Below, piece by piece: positions 17,683-26,014 of a DNA stretch of 64,000 nt; positions within the stretch are counted from its first letter, which is position 1, and each line of letters starts with the position of its first letter. Under the pieces are notes generated by a model. It was not told where the DNA came from, made no database searches, and was given only the letters and a program-made list of their open reading frames with translations. The position numbers and the translations under genes are program-made. Source of the DNA: Spirochaetota bacterium (lineage in GTDB: Bacteria > Spirochaetota > Spirochaetia > Treponematales > Rectinemataceae); assembly GCA_029265615.1 (NCBI GenBank), contig JAJUIB010000011.1, positions 1-64,000 of the forward strand. The letters run 5' to 3'.

Positions 17683-18303
17683 TCAGAGCTTGAGCAGACT
17701 GCTCTCGCCGCCGAATCCATCTTGGACGGTTTCAAGCCCGGCGGGATCAGGTATCCATCGTTCTCCGTCAACGACGAAGTTGTATGCATAGAGCCTGCCC
17801 TTTCGAAGTCGCACCTCAAGCTCCCAGGGACCTCCCGCGCGGGGGCGCGAAAGAGTCCACCCCGCCGGGTCCCAGCCATTGAAATCACCCGCGACGGAGA
17901 CCGTTCCGGCCTCCGGCGCCGCGAGTACAAATCGGACCGTGACGGTCTGCGCCTCCCCTCCACGGGCTGCGAACCCGAGCCCGGCCAGCGCGCAGACGAG
18001 GGCTGCCGCCGCGGCAATCCACAGCGTCCGCCGTCGACCTTCAGGCCAGGCCGCAGGCCGTAGTATCGGCCGGAACGGGAGACCAGCCATCACCGCATCC
18101 ACAAACGGCGCAGGAGGAACCGGTGCCGCTCCTGCGGACGGCAGCGCATCGCGCTCGAGGAGGGCGAGTAGTGCGCCCCACGTGTTTGCGCAGGATCCGC
18201 AGGAAAAGACGTGTTCGCGCAGGTCCTCGAGCTCCTGCGCGCCGATTCCGCCCCCCGCCGTCCATGCATCGATGGCGGCCTTGGCATCATCACAGTCCAT
18301 CAT
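17683..18303 (-). CDS. Anti-sigma factor with zinc finger, one TM segment and CBM48-like domain (206 aa)
   Basis: The N-terminal ZAS zinc-finger signature is HVFSCGSC (His31-x3-Cys35-x2-Cys38), typical of zf-HC2 anti-sigma factors that hold an ECF sigma factor. One membrane helix follows (about 92-113: TLWIAAAAALVCALAGLGF). The C-terminal domain (about 118-206) resembles the glycogen-binding/isoamylase N-domain fold (CBM48/AMPK-beta): VSVAGDFNGWDP, then W, then LYAYNFVVDGERW. Topology predicts this domain in the periplasm, where it could sense an alpha-glucan or similar ligand. It lies 23 nt after the ECF gene, with GGGAGG upstream. Sigma/anti-sigma pairing is inferred from adjacency. Confidence 0.8.
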   Translation of the reverse strand: MMDCDDAKAAIDAWTAGGGIGAQELEDLREHVFSCGSCANTWGALLALLERDALPSAGAAPVPPAPFVDAVMAGLPFRPILRPAAWPEGRRRTLWIAAAAALVCALAGLGFAARGGEAQTVTVRFVLAAPEAGTVSVAGDFNGWDPAGWTLSRPRAGGPWELEVRLRKGRLYAYNFVVDGERWIPDPAGLETVQDGFGGESSLLKL

Positions 18304-18326
18304 ATGCGTATACCTCCCGCGGGGCC

Positions 18327-18902
18327 CTACGGTTGCTGGATTTCGAAAAAATCTTTGAGTCTTGTCCGTGCGCGAAAAAGCCGGGATTTCACCGCTTCCT
18401 CAGAAATGCCAAGGATGCGGGCGACATCGGCGACCGGGAGCCCGCCATAGTAGTAAAGTTCGACGACGGCGCGCAGTTCGCGCGGCAAGAGCGCGAGGGC
18501 GTGAAGTAGCGATTCCGAAACGAGGCCACGTTCAGCCTCGCGAAGGGGATCACGGAGGTCTGCGCCGACAACATCGCTCGCCGCCGAGGACGCGGCCTTT
18601 TTTAGGCGCTCGCGCTCGCTCCTTGCGCGCGCGGAACGGGTCCGAACGCAGTTTGCGGCTATGCCGAACAGCCAGGCGGGGAAACTCTCCCCAAGGCGGA
18701 AGCGCGGGAGAAAGCGGTAAGCACGGAGCAGGACCTCTTGTGCGACGTCCTCTCCTTCCTCGAGTGAGCCAAGCCGGGCAGCACAGAAGCGCCGAAGGCG
18801 CTCGCCATAGCGCTCGACAATGCCCCGAAAGGCTTCGCGCTCGCCACCGAGGACGCGATGCACGAGGTGAAGATCATCTTCGTCATATTCCGTGCCACGC
18901 AT
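18327..18902 (-). CDS. ECF-type RNA polymerase sigma factor (about 191 aa)
   Basis: Sigma-70 family, ECF group. Region 2 has GEREAFRGIVERYGERL, EDVAQEVLLRAYRFLPRF and SFPAWLFGIAANCVRT. Region 4 has LPRELRAVVELYYYGG, ADVARILGISEEAVKSRLFRAR. It heads the operon with the CBM48-type anti-sigma factor and three exported proteins, so it probably directs an envelope response and may autoregulate. ATG 18902 (MRGTEYDEDD) fits a -10-like TATCAT (18910-18915) 7 nt upstream; ATG 18911 is an alternative start. No consensus -35 is seen, as expected for a self-recognised ECF promoter. Confidence 0.83.
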   Translation of the reverse strand: MRGTEYDEDDLHLVHRVLGGEREAFRGIVERYGERLRRFCAARLGSLEEGEDVAQEVLLRAYRFLPRFRLGESFPAWLFGIAANCVRTRSARARSERERLKKAASSAASDVVGADLRDPLREAERGLVSESLLHALALLPRELRAVVELYYYGGLPVADVARILGISEEAVKSRLFRARTRLKDFFEIQQP

Positions 18903-18945
18903 CCCCACCATGATAGCGCGGCTTCTGCGGGACTGCGAGGGGGTG

Positions 18946-18994
18946 CAAGGCGTACTTAGGATGCGCTAAGCCGCGTGCCAAGCGCGAGGCCCGC
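18946..18994. repeat. 49-bp perfect repeat, copy 2 (overlaps crcB 3' end)
   Basis: Same 49 bp as 15428-15476. This copy encodes the last 12 residues and stop of CrcB and extends 10 bp beyond it, upstream of the ECF sigma gene. Confidence 0.85.
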
Positions 18995-19348
18995 CACAAG
19001 GCCGAGCGCCGCAAGCGCAAGCCCACCGAGGTTGTCGAGAGCAATGTTCGCAAGCGCCTTTCCGAAAGCGCCACGGCGGAGGAGATCGATGGTTTCGTAG
19101 GCGTAGCTTGAAAACGTGGTGAGCCCTCCGAGAAAGCCCACGACCGCAAGCGGCTTAAGCCGTCGGCCGCCGACCTCCCGTTCCACCAGGCCGAGCGTGA
19201 GGCCGATTAGAAAGCATCCTGCATAGTTGACGATGAGCGTTCCGAAGGGAAAGGCTGCGCCGAAAACACGCGCCGAAAGACGAGAAATGAGCCAGCGGCA
19301 GGAGGCGCCGAGACCTCCCCCCAAAAACACATACACGATGTCGTGCAT
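18956..19348 (-). CDS. crcB: Fluoride exporter CrcB/Fluc (130 aa)
   Basis: Small four-helix membrane protein that exports fluoride as a dual-topology dimer. Diagnostic segments are FLGGGLGASCRWLIS, FPFGTLIVNYAGCFLIG and GFLGGLTTFSSYAYET (the TTFSS motif). Length matches the family. I place the start at MHDIVYVF (ATG 19348). Upstream codons to 19456 read through but add no conserved sequence, and a TATACT lies exactly 6 nt before this ATG. Its last codons lie within the 49-bp repeat. No fluoride riboswitch is recognised upstream. Confidence 0.88.
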   Translation of the reverse strand: MHDIVYVFLGGGLGASCRWLISRLSARVFGAAFPFGTLIVNYAGCFLIGLTLGLVEREVGGRRLKPLAVVGFLGGLTTFSSYAYETIDLLRRGAFGKALANIALDNLGGLALAALGLVAGLALGTRLSAS

Positions 19349-19354
19349 GATCGT

Positions 19355-19360
19355 AGTATA
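19355..19360 (-). promoter_or_regulatory. -10 element TATACT, 6 nt before crcB start
   Basis: On the minus strand TATACT is followed by six bases and then ATG 19348. No Shine-Dalgarno fits between, so a leaderless crcB mRNA is predicted. The -35 region is weak. Confidence 0.5.
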
Positions 19361-19496
19361 GCGGGAATCAAAGGAGGGAGGGAAGCATCGTGCAGAAACA
19401 GCGGGCACGCCCGTCTTGGAAATTGTCACGCCGTAGCGGGCAGGGCTCGCCCCCATCCACGCCCCATGCGAGGGCCGACTTCACCGCATCGTGATG

Positions 19497-19521
19497 AAAA
19501 AGGCCGCCTTGCAAGGCGGCC
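19497..19521 (-). terminator. Rho-independent terminator of rpmB
   Basis: Perfect 20-bp palindrome (19502-19521, centre TTGCAA) followed on the minus strand by five T. It lies 48 nt beyond the rpmB stop. Confidence 0.8.
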
Positions 19522-19568
19522 CTTCGTGTGACGGGGCAGGATCGATCATGATCCGCCTGCGCAAAGAC

Positions 19569-19760
19569 TCAGACGACTTTGGCGACCTTGCCGGCCTTAA
19601 GACACCGGGTGCAGATCTTCACCGTCTTGACCTTGCCGTCAACCTCGGCCCGCATCTCAAGAAGATTGGGGAACCAGGTCCGACGAGTCCGGTTCTTCGC
19701 GTGGGAGACGGTATTTCCAAAGATCGTGCCCTTACCGCAAATCTCGCATTTTCTCGACAT
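19569..19760 (-). CDS. rpmB: 50S ribosomal protein L28 (63 aa)
   Basis: Large-subunit ribosomal protein L28. It begins [12 protein letters not shown] and contains [15 protein letters not shown] and [11 protein letters not shown]. The two CxxC pairs (CEIC and CTRC) make it the zinc-binding form. ATG 19760 has GGAG 7 nt upstream; a GTG one codon earlier is less likely. It is a monocistronic unit with its own promoter (19790-19818) and terminator. Confidence 0.95.
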   Translation of the reverse strand: MSRKCEICGKGTIFGNTVSHAKNRTRRTWFPNLLEMRAEVDGKVKTVKICTRCLKAGKVAKVV

Positions 19761-19789
19761 CACATGACTCCGATCGGAATAGTAAGGCG

Positions 19790-19818
19790 ATACTAGCAGG
19801 ATTCGGCTCCTGTGTAAA
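19790..19818 (-). promoter_or_regulatory. Promoter of rpmB
   Basis: Minus strand: TTTACA (19813-19818), 17-nt spacer, TAGTAT (19790-19795). The start codon is 29 nt beyond the -10, leaving room for the GGAG ribosome-binding site, so this is a leadered gene. Confidence 0.55.
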
Positions 19819-19849
19819 GCCCCGCCCCGGCATGTTTTCTTCGCGGCCT

Positions 19850-21214
19850 TCAGCCGCGGCGACCCGGCATGCCAGGGAGGCCCCCCTGGCCCATCATCCG
19901 GGCCATCTCCGCCATCTGGCCCTTGTTCTTTACCATTTTCTTCATCATAAGACGGGTTTTCTCGAATTTCTTAAGGAGCCGATTGACATCGGCAACCGAG
20001 GTGCCCGAGCCCTTGGCGATTCGCGCACGCCGTTTGGGACCAATGATAAGAAAGTTCGCCCGCTCCTTTTTCGTCATCGAAAGGAGGATCGCCTCTTCAT
20101 ATTTCATGCCCGCCTCGTCCAGCCGCTCCTCGTCGATTTGGCCGGCCAGCCCTGGAATCAGATCAAGCATGGATTTCATCGAGCCCATCTTTTTCACTTT
20201 ACGGATCTGTTCAAGATAATCCTCAAGCGTGAACGACTCGGTCGCCATCTTTCGCTCGAGCTCGACCGCCTCAGCCTGGTCATAGGCGGCTTGGGCCTTT
20301 TCGACAAGACTGACGATGTCGCCCATGCCGAGGATGCGCGAGGCGACGCGGTCGGGATAAAACGGCTCTAGGCCCTCGGGTTTTTCAGAGACACCGACGA
20401 ACTTGACCGGCTTTCCGGTGACAGAGCGCAAGGACAAGGCGGCGCCGCCCCGTGCGTCGGAATCGAACTTCGAAAGGATGACACCGGTGATGCCGATCTT
20501 CTCATCGAAGGTTTTGGCGATGTCGGCGGCCGCTTGACCAGTCATCGCGTCCGCGACAAGCAGGGACTCGTCGGGACGCACCGTGTCGCGCACCCGAACG
20601 AGTTCGGCCATCATCGCTTCGTCCACCTGGAGACGGCCGGTCGTGTCGACAATGAGCGTATCGAAGAGTTCGCGCCGCGCCTTAGCGAGGGCGGCCGCGG
20701 CGACGCGCACTGGATCGGTCGCCCCCGCTTCCCTGTACACCTCGACGCCGATCTGGGCGCCGAGAACGGCAAGCTGCTCGACCGCAGCGGGGCGCACGAG
20801 GTCGCAGGCTGCAAGGAGCACCTTGCGGCCCTCTGCCTTAAGGCGGTGGGCGAGCTTCGCGGCGCTCGTCGTCTTACCTGAGCCCTGAAGTCCGAGGAGA
20901 AGAACGACGCTCGTCGCATCCCTTCCCTTGAGGACAAGATCCTGCCTGCCTTCGCCCAGAAGGGCGACCAGCTTATCGTGGACGATCTTGATGAATTGCT
21001 GGCCGGGTTCGACCGACCGTAAAACCTTTTCGCCTTTCGCCTCTTCCAGCGTCGAGTTGACAAAGCGTCGCACGACACGCAGATTGACGTCCGCTTCGAG
21101 GAGGGCGATCTTGATCTGTTCGACTGCATCCTCGACGTTCTTATCGGTGATGGTCGATTTTCCGGCGATCGAGCGGACGACGTCGCCGAGCTTCTGACTG
21201 ATCTTCTCGAGCAT
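19850..21214 (-). CDS. ffh: Signal recognition particle protein Ffh (454 aa)
   Basis: SRP54 GTPase that binds 4.5S RNA and signal sequences and docks to FtsY for membrane targeting. The N domain starts [13 protein letters not shown]. The G domain has [15 protein letters not shown] (P loop), DTTGRLQVD and [11 protein letters not shown]. The methionine-rich M domain has [31 protein letters not shown] and a [12 protein letters not shown] tail. Start at ATG 21214, with GAGG 5 nt upstream; ten further codons upstream are open but unsupported. I do not see an SRP RNA gene beside it. Confidence 0.96.
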   Translation of the reverse strand: MLEKISQKLGDVVRSIAGKSTITDKNVEDAVEQIKIALLEADVNLRVVRRFVNSTLEEAKGEKVLRSVEPGQQFIKIVHDKLVALLGEGRQDLVLKGRDATSVVLLLGLQGSGKTTSAAKLAHRLKAEGRKVLLAACDLVRPAAVEQLAVLGAQIGVEVYREAGATDPVRVAAAALAKARRELFDTLIVDTTGRLQVDEAMMAELVRVRDTVRPDESLLVADAMTGQAAADIAKTFDEKIGITGVILSKFDSDARGGAALSLRSVTGKPVKFVGVSEKPEGLEPFYPDRVASRILGMGDIVSLVEKAQAAYDQAEAVELERKMATESFTLEDYLEQIRKVKKMGSMKSMLDLIPGLAGQIDEERLDEAGMKYEEAILLSMTKKERANFLIIGPKRRARIAKGSGTSVADVNRLLKKFEKTRLMMKKMVKNKGQMAEMARMMGQGGLPGMPGRRG

Positions 21215-21352
21215 GAGAACCTCGTTTGGGCGATCGCAACGCAAGTGGTTCGCGTTGGGATGGGGGTTAGGCGCCTTGAGCTCCGGACGGGGGCGTCAGC
21301 GGGCGCCCCGCGGAACGGGGTGTAAGTATGGCTCAGGGGGGGATGCCTCGTC

Positions 21353-21370
21353 TAGTGTTACGAAGCTTGT
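21353..21370 (-). repeat. Dispersed 18-bp element, copy 2
   Basis: Exact copy on the minus strand, 139 nt upstream of ffh and pointing toward it. The surrounding 218-bp gap (21215-21432) also holds GC-rich inverted repeats (for example CCCCG-N5-CGGGG), but no RNA gene I can recognise. Confidence 0.85.
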
Positions 21371-21432
21371 GGTAGCGATACGGCACAAGGCACGCGCAAG
21401 CACACCCCAACAAAATCAATTACAATAAATAC

Positions 21433-21999
21433 TTACAAAACACCCTTTAGCCCCACCTCGGCCGCGACAGCACGGAGGGCTTCGATCGTTTCCGCGATAA
21501 GTTCGTCGAGGCTGATGCCGAGCATCTGGGCGCCTTTTTCGATCACGTCGCGGCGCACGCCCGCGGCAAATGCCGCCGAACCCCACTTCTTTTTTACCGA
21601 CGTGACCTCGAGGTCAAGAACGCTCTTCGAGGGCCGGACATAGGCGCATGCGGCAATAAAGCCGGTGAGCTCGTCTACCGCAAAGAGCACGCGCTCCATG
21701 AGTAGCACGGGTTCGATGTCGGTACAGATGCCAAAGCCATGACACTCGACGGCGCGGATAAAGTGTTCAGGATAGCCGGCGCCCGAGAGAATTGGCCGCG
21801 CATGCTTGAGGTGTTCTTCCGGGTGAGACTGGTAGTCGATGTCGTGAAGCAGGCCGACGAGGCCCCAGTACTCAGGATCCTCGCCTCGCTTGGCAGCGAA
21901 GTGACGCATGGCAGCCTCCACCGCGAGGGCATGGCGGAACAGGGACTCGTCGTTGTTGTGCTCCCGCCAAAGGCGGATCGCTTCGTCGCGGCTCTGCAT
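21433..21999 (-). CDS. HD-domain phosphohydrolase (188 aa)
   Basis: HD superfamily metal-dependent hydrolase of the HDIG type. Landmarks are LFRHALAVEAAMRHFA (first His), GLLHDIDYQSHPEEH (HD pair), AVECHGFG and VLFAVDELTGFIAACAYVRP (the last Asp). Related proteins are usually annotated as HDIG or HAD-like hydrolases and the substrate is unknown. ATG 21999 (MQSRDEA) has GGAGG 5 nt upstream; an earlier start at 22017 is not supported. TATACT (22033-22038, minus strand) is a likely -10. It is followed by ffh across a 218-bp gap and is probably a separate unit. Confidence 0.78.
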   Translation of the reverse strand: MQSRDEAIRLWREHNNDESLFRHALAVEAAMRHFAAKRGEDPEYWGLVGLLHDIDYQSHPEEHLKHARPILSGAGYPEHFIRAVECHGFGICTDIEPVLLMERVLFAVDELTGFIAACAYVRPSKSVLDLEVTSVKKKWGSAAFAAGVRRDVIEKGAQMLGISLDELIAETIEALRAVAAEVGLKGVL

Positions 22000-22032
22000 A
22001 GTATCCTCCACTCGCAATAATCAGGGAGAATA

Positions 22033-22038
22033 GTATAC
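22033..22038 (-). promoter_or_regulatory. -10-like TATACT upstream of the HD hydrolase
   Basis: TATACT on the minus strand, 33 nt before ATG 21999. It leaves room for the GGAGG ribosome-binding site. The -35 is not convincing. Confidence 0.35.
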
Positions 22039-22122
22039 CCGAACGGCGCGGAAAGCCAGACGAGCTTTCCATGGCAAAAGTCCTGAACCGGGCTCTCTGC
22101 GTACCGCAGTGGCCGCATGGGC

Positions 22123-22162
22123 AAAAAAAAACGGTATGCCTGGACGTCAGTATGCATACCGT
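22123..22162 (-). terminator. Rho-independent terminator of the lepB-pbp-maf operon
   Basis: Minus strand: perfect 9-bp stem (arms 22154-22162 and 22131-22139, ACGGTATGC) with a 14-nt loop, followed by a run of T (complement of 22123-22131). It lies 95 nt beyond the maf stop codon. Confidence 0.85.
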
Positions 22163-22256
22163 TGGTAGAGGTCACCCTCTGGATTTATTCTCGACCGCGC
22201 GGCGCGAAACCTTAGAAAAAAGCGAATCGGTCACAGCGGAGCTCGCCGTCGATGTT

Positions 22257-24137
22257 CTACCCTGCGCATGCGTCATCGCTTAAGCTTTCCCTCTCGAGCG
22301 CGGCGCGGTGAAGCGCGGCGCGGTGATAGTGCACAGAATCGACAACACTGCGGTAAATTGCGCGGGAGTGTTCAAGACTCTCCGCAAGGCTCTCCGCGCG
22401 GCGCCCGAGTAGCTCCTCGAGGGGAGGCAGGAGGAACCCGACAACATCGCGCGCGTTGCTACCAAGAACCAGGGCGTCGGCATGATTGAGACGATCGAGG
22501 GCAGGTCGAGGGTCTCCGCCATGGCCGAGCTGTGTGAGCGCTTCCTCGGCCGCGGCAAGGCCTGTGCGGGCAGCCTCCTCGACAGCCGCGATGGCGGCAA
22601 GCAAAGCGCGTCGGCCTTCCGCAAGCCGCGCAGTCGCCTCTGCGGCGCCTTGGGCCGTGGTAGTTCCGTCTTCGACAACCTTTAGGAGCCGGCGCTCGAT
22701 CTCCTTGCGGCAGGGCGGTAGCGACAATAGCTCATCGAGAGCCGCATAGGGCATGCCGGGAATGGCGCGCCCCCGAAGAGCGAGACTCCATGTTGGCGGA
22801 GACTCGGCCCGCGCCAAACGGCTCTCGAACCACCAGGCGTACAGCGCCATGCGCTTGTCGCTCCGGATAAGGCCGCCAGAATTGTCAGGCACCATCGTGG
22901 GATCGGCGCCAAACAGTGCAGCGGCCAGCGCATTCTCCGCGGGCCTGAGCCTTGAGCCAGCGGCAAGGGCGCGCTGCTCGAACAGACTTGCGCGGGCATG
23001 GGTAGCGCCTCCCGGGAAGCCTAAATCGAGTCCCGCCATATAAATCCGCCCGGCACCGAGGATACGGCACAGGTCCCAGGCGCTCGTTGCGACGGAACCG
23101 CCTGCGCCGAGCGTACCCTTTGGACCCACCACTTCTTCTATCGCGCGCCCGAGGGGGAACAAGCTACCGCCGAGAAAGGCAGCGCGGCAGGGGAAGCGAA
23201 ACACTGCAGGCCAGGCCGCCGACTCGGTGACGAGAATGGACGACGGGGCGGCAAGCCCCTCAAGGTGGCGCCAATTCCAGTACTGCGGATCGACGACCAC
23301 GAGGAAGTCGGGCTCGACGCCGTGCACGAGGATACTCCGGAGCGCGGTGTCGACCGCGACGAGGATGCAACGCTCGCGAAGCCTATCAAGGTGCGGCAAT
23401 AGAGCATCGAGGCTCGGTCCCGCCGCAAGGACGAGGGCTGGCAAGCCGCTCAAGCGATCCGCAAGCGTCGCGACACCGGGAAGTTTAGCGATCCAGGCAA
23501 GGTTTTTTGCAAGGTTGTCAACCCAGAGGCGCCCAAAGCGGCGGAGGGTGTTTTCGTTGATGCGCTCCTTGGCGGCAAAGCGATCAGCCGCGGCGCGTGC
23601 GCGCGCATACCAGCCCGGTTGCGCGGCCTCCTCGGCAACGAGCGGTAGCACGGCGAGACGGCGGGCGCCCGAAAGCTCAAGGGCAACAAGGAGCCCCTCT
23701 GGTTCGCCTCCCACGACAAAGCCAAGGCGGTCGTCGGCAAGCAGAGGCCGTAGATCGCGGAGCGAAAGGGCGGCGCGGAGCATGCCCGCGTCGGCCTCAC
23801 ACACAACGAGACGCTCAGGACCTCCCCGCGCTCGGCAGGCTTCCGCAAGATATCCAAGCCCAAAGCCCAAAAGAACAGCGGTGTCCACTGCGGGCGAAAG
23901 ACTCGCTACAAGCCGGGACGCCTCGGCGCGCGGATCATAGGCGGAATGGAGTGCGCGTCCCCCAAGTCGCGCGCTGGGCTCCCCCTGCCGCGACCAGGCA
24001 AGTTCGAGGGGGGGCGTTTCGGCCGCCTCGACCTCATGCGCAAGAGCGGGAAAGCGCGCGGCGAGAACGCACAGGTTTGCCGCAAGGGTCGCTTCATGAT
24101 AGCACGGCAGAGGAGTGTGCAAAGTGCCTATATCCAT
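22257..24137 (-). CDS. DUF115/Maf-type motility accessory factor (626 aa)
   Basis: Member of the MptE-like/Maf family, whose characterised members transfer nonulosonic acids to flagellin. The central domain is clear: NENTLRRFGRLWVDNLAKN, LVLAAGPSLDALLPHL, VDTALRSILVHGVEPDFLVVVD, GSVATSAWDLCRILGAGRIYMAGLDLGFPGG. The N-terminal part has a Rossmann-like VLLGFGLGYLAEAC. The C-terminal 180 residues are helical. It is the last gene of an operon after lepB and a class B PBP; ATG 24137 overlaps the PBP stop by one base (TGATG). A role in flagellin glycosylation is inferred from family. No flagellar gene is in the window. Confidence 0.82.
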   Translation of the reverse strand: MDIGTLHTPLPCYHEATLAANLCVLAARFPALAHEVEAAETPPLELAWSRQGEPSARLGGRALHSAYDPRAEASRLVASLSPAVDTAVLLGFGLGYLAEACRARGGPERLVVCEADAGMLRAALSLRDLRPLLADDRLGFVVGGEPEGLLVALELSGARRLAVLPLVAEEAAQPGWYARARAAADRFAAKERINENTLRRFGRLWVDNLAKNLAWIAKLPGVATLADRLSGLPALVLAAGPSLDALLPHLDRLRERCILVAVDTALRSILVHGVEPDFLVVVDPQYWNWRHLEGLAAPSSILVTESAAWPAVFRFPCRAAFLGGSLFPLGRAIEEVVGPKGTLGAGGSVATSAWDLCRILGAGRIYMAGLDLGFPGGATHARASLFEQRALAAGSRLRPAENALAAALFGADPTMVPDNSGGLIRSDKRMALYAWWFESRLARAESPPTWSLALRGRAIPGMPYAALDELLSLPPCRKEIERRLLKVVEDGTTTAQGAAEATARLAEGRRALLAAIAAVEEAARTGLAAAEEALTQLGHGGDPRPALDRLNHADALVLGSNARDVVGFLLPPLEELLGRRAESLAESLEHSRAIYRSVVDSVHYHRAALHRAALERESLSDDACAG

Positions 24138-26014
24138 CACTCGAGCTCCAGCGTGATTTCCATACCGCTCGTGATGGGAGAACCGGGGGCGGGGCGTTGA
24201 CGGACAACGTAGCCTTCTCCCTCGATCCTGACGCTGAGATCAGTGCGTTCAAGGAGCGGAAGAAGAAGGCGCTTGGGCGTCCCGCGAAGATCGGGCATCG
24301 CTTCACCGATGGTCGCGGCTGCAAGGCGGGGGAGCGCGATTGTCCCGGAATGAGGCACGGCAGGACTCTCGCCGCGGGGCAGATCGGACAAAGCAAGCAC
24401 GGCTTCGGCGGCCTCGCGGATCACGGGGGCGGCTATACGACCGCCATAGTAGGACTCGCCCTTCGGCTTCACGATCGCAAGGTACAGCACCAGCGCAGGA
24501 TCCTCCGCGGGCAGGATGGCAAGCGTCGAGGCGATAAAGTCCGTCTCCGAGTAGCGCCGTGTGGCACGATCGGCCATTTGCGCGGTGCCGGTTTTCACGG
24601 CCATGCGCAGGTCCTGCACCTTAGCGCGATGGCCGGTGCCGCCCAGACCCGAAGCACGTTCCATCGCACCGAGTATTGCGCGCGCGTTTTCCGCAGAGAC
24701 GACGCGCCGCACCGTCTGGGGCGTATTTTCGTAGACAAGACTTCCATCGGCAGAAAGCACCTTGCGCACGGCAATGGGCTTAAGGAGGACGCCGCCGTTC
24801 GCGATGGCGGTGGCGGCGGCGAACATCTGTACCGCGGTGACAAGCACCTCCTGCCCCATCGCGATCGTGGGTTTCGACCTGAGCGACCAGGCTTCGGGTC
24901 GGCGCAGCAGCCCCGGACTCTCGCCTGCCAGAGCGATCCCTGTTCGAGAGCCGAAGCCAAACGCGGCAAGGCGCTCGTAGAAGTCGAGGGATTGCACCGT
25001 GTCCGCGGCATACCCCGCACCCGAGTTGCAGGAGAGTTCGAGGATGCGCTCAAGATTGACGGCACCGTGTGCACCGAGGCACTTGATCCTGATCTCCTCG
25101 CCGTTCGCCGTTGTCCGATGGTAGGCGCCGTCACAGGTAAAGGTGGTATTCGTGCTCATGCCACCCAGATCGAGCACAGCGGCCATCGAGAAGACCTTAA
25201 AGACCGACCCGGGTTCGTAGGCATAGGTCGCCGGGAAATCGGTCCAGGATTCCGCCGGGGACGCGTAATACTCATTGGGATCGAAATCAGGGAGCGCCAC
25301 ATAGGCGAGAAGCTCGCCACTTCGCGCATCGCCCGCGAGAAGCATGAGCGATTCCGCCCCCGTGCTCGCCATCGCCTTCCGCGCTATCTCTTCGAGGGCG
25401 TACTGGATCGCCGTATCAATCGCAAGGACAACCGTATTGCCGCGCACGCGGCGGGAGCCGTCCGCGGGAGCCGCCGCGGGGCTCGGCGACAGATCCGCCT
25501 CGTACTTGTGCTCGACGCCCGCAAGACCGCGGTTTCCGTCACCCACAAAGCCCACAAGGTGCGAGGCGAGGCGCTTTTCAGGATAAATCCGGCCCGCAAC
25601 CTTCTCGACGACAATGCCCGCAAAGGCGCCCGTCGCCTTCGCGTCCTGGATGGTCCGCGCGACCTGGGGGGCAACCCGTTTCTTAACATAGAAAAAGTCG
25701 CTTGCGCCCTTTTCGTACTTCTCTTGCAGTTCGGCCTCGGAGAGTTCGAGTACTGCGGCAAGGCGCGGTAGGTCAGCGGCAAATTCCGCGGCCTTCGTTT
25801 CCGGCCGCCACACGGCGACATTGTAGAGCGCGCTATCCATAGCAAGAAGACGCCCCGTGCGGTCAACGATCGGGCCACGCTCGGTCTCGAACGCGACACG
25901 GGACTGAACGGTCTCGCGCTCCGAGGCAAGAACCGCATAGCGCCCGATCAGGGCGAGAGCCGCGGCGGCGAACGTGCCAGCGACCGTCCAGTAGCGCAGC
26001 TGCTTTTTATTCAT
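24137..26014 (-). CDS. Class B penicillin-binding protein with PASTA domain (FtsI/Pbp-like, 625 aa)
   Basis: Monofunctional peptidoglycan transpeptidase. One N-terminal membrane helix (WTVAGTFAAAALALIGRYAV) is followed by a dimerisation domain (FETERGPIVDRTGRLLA). The transpeptidase carries the SxxK motif EPGSVFKVF, the SxN motif LSCNSG and the KTGTAQ motif. A single C-terminal PASTA-like domain (EAMPDLRGTPKRLLLPLLE to the end) would bind peptidoglycan. The architecture is that of FtsI or SpoVD. It overlaps lepB upstream by 4 nt and maf downstream by 1 nt, linking wall synthesis and motility genes in one transcript. Confidence 0.88.
   Translation of the reverse strand: MNKKQLRYWTVAGTFAAAALALIGRYAVLASERETVQSRVAFETERGPIVDRTGRLLAMDSALYNVAVWRPETKAAEFAADLPRLAAVLELSEAELQEKYEKGASDFFYVKKRVAPQVARTIQDAKATGAFAGIVVEKVAGRIYPEKRLASHLVGFVGDGNRGLAGVEHKYEADLSPSPAAAPADGSRRVRGNTVVLAIDTAIQYALEEIARKAMASTGAESLMLLAGDARSGELLAYVALPDFDPNEYYASPAESWTDFPATYAYEPGSVFKVFSMAAVLDLGGMSTNTTFTCDGAYHRTTANGEEIRIKCLGAHGAVNLERILELSCNSGAGYAADTVQSLDFYERLAAFGFGSRTGIALAGESPGLLRRPEAWSLRSKPTIAMGQEVLVTAVQMFAAATAIANGGVLLKPIAVRKVLSADGSLVYENTPQTVRRVVSAENARAILGAMERASGLGGTGHRAKVQDLRMAVKTGTAQMADRATRRYSETDFIASTLAILPAEDPALVLYLAIVKPKGESYYGGRIAAPVIREAAEAVLALSDLPRGESPAVPHSGTIALPRLAAATIGEAMPDLRGTPKRLLLPLLERTDLSVRIEGEGYVVRQRPAPGSPITSGMEITLELE

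Noticed and set aside
18901-19348. Fluoride riboswitch upstream of crcB
   Set aside because: The predicted transcript begins at or next to the crcB start codon, and the upstream DNA does not show the crcB-motif pseudoknot elements.
21215-21432. Possible 4.5S SRP RNA or tRNA in the gap beside ffh
   Set aside because: The conserved GGAAGCAG-type SRP loop and any tRNA T-loop/acceptor pairing are absent. GGTTCGCG at 21248 has no matching arms.
23597-25771. A 724-codon open frame on the plus strand opposite maf and the PBP gene
   Set aside because: Shadow of two well-supported genes. Composition is Arg/Gly/His-rich as in other antisense frames, and no domain is seen.
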